NCBI GenBank assembly: GCA_964411985.1
Contig: CAYPNF010000011.1
Coordinates: 62,001 to 126,000, forward strand
Origin: CAYPNF01 sp964411985
GTDB taxonomy: Bacteria; Verrucomicrobiota; Verrucomicrobiia; Limisphaerales; J093
Reading direction: 5' to 3'
Length of the DNA: 64,000 bases
The notes beneath the pieces are model-generated. The model did not search any database, was not told where the DNA came from, and saw nothing but the letters and a program-made list of their open reading frames with translations. A program made the translations under genes and the position numbers. This document shows, one piece after another, positions 62,799-64,000 of this stretch; the first letter of the stretch is position 1, and each line of letters opens with the position of its first letter.

Positions 62799-64000
62799 TC
62801 AGGAAGCCGATGAATTCGCGCTGGTGATCTTCCTCGCCCCCAAGGCTGCGCGACCCAGGTTCCGAATCATCCCGCGAAACACTAACTCATGCAGCGGAAA
62901 GAGCGCATACCAATAGGCCAGCCCGGAGAATCCAACGGGGTCAAAGGTCGCTGTTTGACGGAGAGTCACGCCGTCCTTGGCGGGTTGCACGTCGAATTCC
63001 AGCCAGGCCCGCCCGGGCAATTTCATTTCCGCAGCAAGCCGCAGGTGGCGTGGCGGCTCGATAGTCTCCACCCGCCAGCAGTCCACCACGTCACCGGGCA
63101 AAAGGTGCTTGGCGTCCCGCCGTCCGCGACGCATGCCGACTCCGCCCACGAGCAGATCGAGCCAGCCGCGCAACTGCCACAATGCATTGCCAAAATACCA
63201 ACCCGTCGATCCACCAATGCGTTCAATCGCCGCGAACGCTGCCTCCGGCGGTACGGACACCGTGACGGTGCGCGTGTCCACGATGCGGTTGCCGAATCGG
63301 ACGCCGCCCCAGTCACGTCTGGGGTTTACAGTACTGAGCGAGTCGGACCACCGGGTTTGTGCGAACTCATGGTCCTCGTTGCGCAACGCGGCCGCGATGG
63401 CCTCGTGGATGCCCATGGGGCGAATGGAAAACGCTTTCAAAGCCGAACAGTCCCGCACCACGGTTTCGTGGCGCATGCTGTCCACGAGAATGCGACCGAC
63501 GCGCGCGTAGAGCGGCGTGACCAGCCCCAGCCACAAGCTGGAAAGTCTTGGGGTGAGCAGGGGCACGGGAATCATGAGCCGCTTGAGTCCCCGCTGCCGG
63601 GCGTATTCGCGCATGATGTCGCCGTAGGACACCCGGTCCGTGCCGCCGATCTCAAAGGTCCGATTCCCGTCGAGCGACACGTCCAGGCCCGCCACAAGAT
63701 AGGCGAGGATGTCCTCGATGGCGATGGGCTGGGCAATCACTTTCACCCAGCGCGGCATGATCATGGCCGGCAACCGTTCGACCAACGCGCGGATGAGTTC
63801 AAACGAGAGGCTGCCGGACCCGATAATGATCGAAGCGCGGAATTCCAAGACCGGCACTCCGCTGGAGCGCAGGACATCGCCCACCTCGTGCCGGCTGCGC
63901 AAGTGGGCCGATAGCTCCTGCCGATCGTCGCCCAGTCCGCCGAGGTAGATGATCCGCCGGACCCCGGCCGCCCGAGCCGCCGCACCGAAGTTTTGGGCGG
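62799..64000 (-). CDS. SDR/NAD-dependent epimerase-like protein with DUF2867 domain, 5' end outside window
   Basis: The frame is open to the window edge (it reads AGVRRIIYLGGLGDD just inside), so the N-terminus with the nucleotide-binding motif is missing here. The visible part has the second half of an NAD-binding Rossmann SDR (VPVLEFRASIIIGSGSLSFE, VIAQPIAIEDILAYLVAGL, FEIGGTDRVSYGDIM) and a C-terminal DUF2867 lipid-binding-like domain (IERIGGSTGWYFGNALWQLR, LLPGDVVDCWRVE, YALFPLHELVFRGMI). This two-domain type is common in soil and marine bacteria. The substrate is unknown. Confidence 0.85.
   Translation of the reverse strand, partial: AQNFGAAARAAGVRRIIYLGGLGDDRQELSAHLRSRHEVGDVLRSSGVPVLEFRASIIIGSGSLSFELIRALVERLPAMIMPRWVKVIAQPIAIEDILAYLVAGLDVSLDGNRTFEIGGTDRVSYGDIMREYARQRGLKRLMIPVPLLTPRLSSLWLGLVTPLYARVGRILVDSMRHETVVRDCSALKAFSIRPMGIHEAIAAALRNEDHEFAQTRWSDSLSTVNPRRDWGGVRFGNRIVDTRTVTVSVPPEAAFAAIERIGGSTGWYFGNALWQLRGWLDLLVGGVGMRRGRRDAKHLLPGDVVDCWRVETIEPPRHLRLAAEMKLPGRAWLEFDVQPAKDGVTLRQTATFDPVGFSGLAYWYALFPLHELVFRGMIRNLGRAALGARKITSANSSAS

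Noticed and set aside
62889..63914. A plus-strand reading frame of 341 codons across the SDR/DUF2867 gene
   Set aside because: The minus strand carries recognisable SDR and DUF2867 motifs; the plus frame has none.

Overview
The window reads like chromosomal DNA of a GC-rich, free-living member of the Verrucomicrobiota, probably the Pedosphaera/Limisphaera side of the phylum. This is an inference from gene content, not a marker-gene result. The signs are giant secreted lamin-tail/CotH proteins, delta-60 repeat and BspA-type leucine-rich secreted proteins, an ECF sigma factor fused through a membrane segment to a redoxin-like domain, DUF4091 and DUF2961 glycosidases, and short dispersed intergenic repeats. 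No rRNA, CRISPR array, plasmid or phage module is visible, and there is one tRNA, tRNA-Ser(GCU).

Layout. 1-2.9 kb: a LysR regulator overlapping a TSUP permease, then a PA0069-type radical SAM protein. 2.9-5.6 kb (minus): the sigma/redoxin fusion. 5.9-16.6 kb: a tightly packed ten-gene operon for a membrane complex related to hydrogenase-4 and complex I. It begins with two successive copies of a two-gene module (HTH-EIIA protein plus HyfB-like antiporter subunit). HyfC, HyfE, HyfF, HyfG and a ferredoxin-HyfI fusion follow. The large subunit lacks the cysteines that hold the [NiFe] site, so this is an energy-converting hydrogenase-related (Ehr-like) complex of unknown electron chemistry, with two PTS-EIIA proteins built into its operon. 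16.7-19.7 kb: a secreted LRR protein, then a minus-strand DUF2975 gene followed by an attC-like site (an apparent lone integron cassette), and a small anchored coiled-coil protein bracketed by direct repeats. 19.8-23.4 kb: three CNNM/CorC-type transporters in tandem.

23.3-31.4 kb: small membrane and hypothetical genes, a secreted GH123/DUF4091 protein, a large MscS channel and a TfoX-like protein. 31.4-36.0 kb (minus): two large secreted proteins, one carrying two phage tail-tube (gp19)-like domains behind a signal peptide. 36.1-36.6 kb: tRNA-Ser with a good promoter and, next to it, a truncated remnant of a BspA-like gene. 36.8-39.6 kb: a delta-60 repeat protein. 39.6-42.3 kb (minus): a YtrA-type GntR regulator with an ABC ATPase and permease, and a palindrome at its promoter. 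42.3-47.9 kb: a divergent staphyloxanthin-like C30 carotenoid cluster (desaturase; then TPR protein, crtP, crtQ, crtO). 48.0-52.7 kb: an NhaR-like LysR regulator, a secreted esterase, a GH172 protein and a sialidase-like protein. 52.8-62.4 kb: a 3,200-residue secreted protein with PA14, Ig-like, eight lamin-tail and CotH domains. The window ends inside an SDR/DUF2867 gene.

Four secreted proteins (starting at 16686, 36829 and 52807 on plus, and 34454 on minus) share a C-terminal module ending in FYR/YYR plus a few residues, a candidate surface-sorting signal for this lineage.
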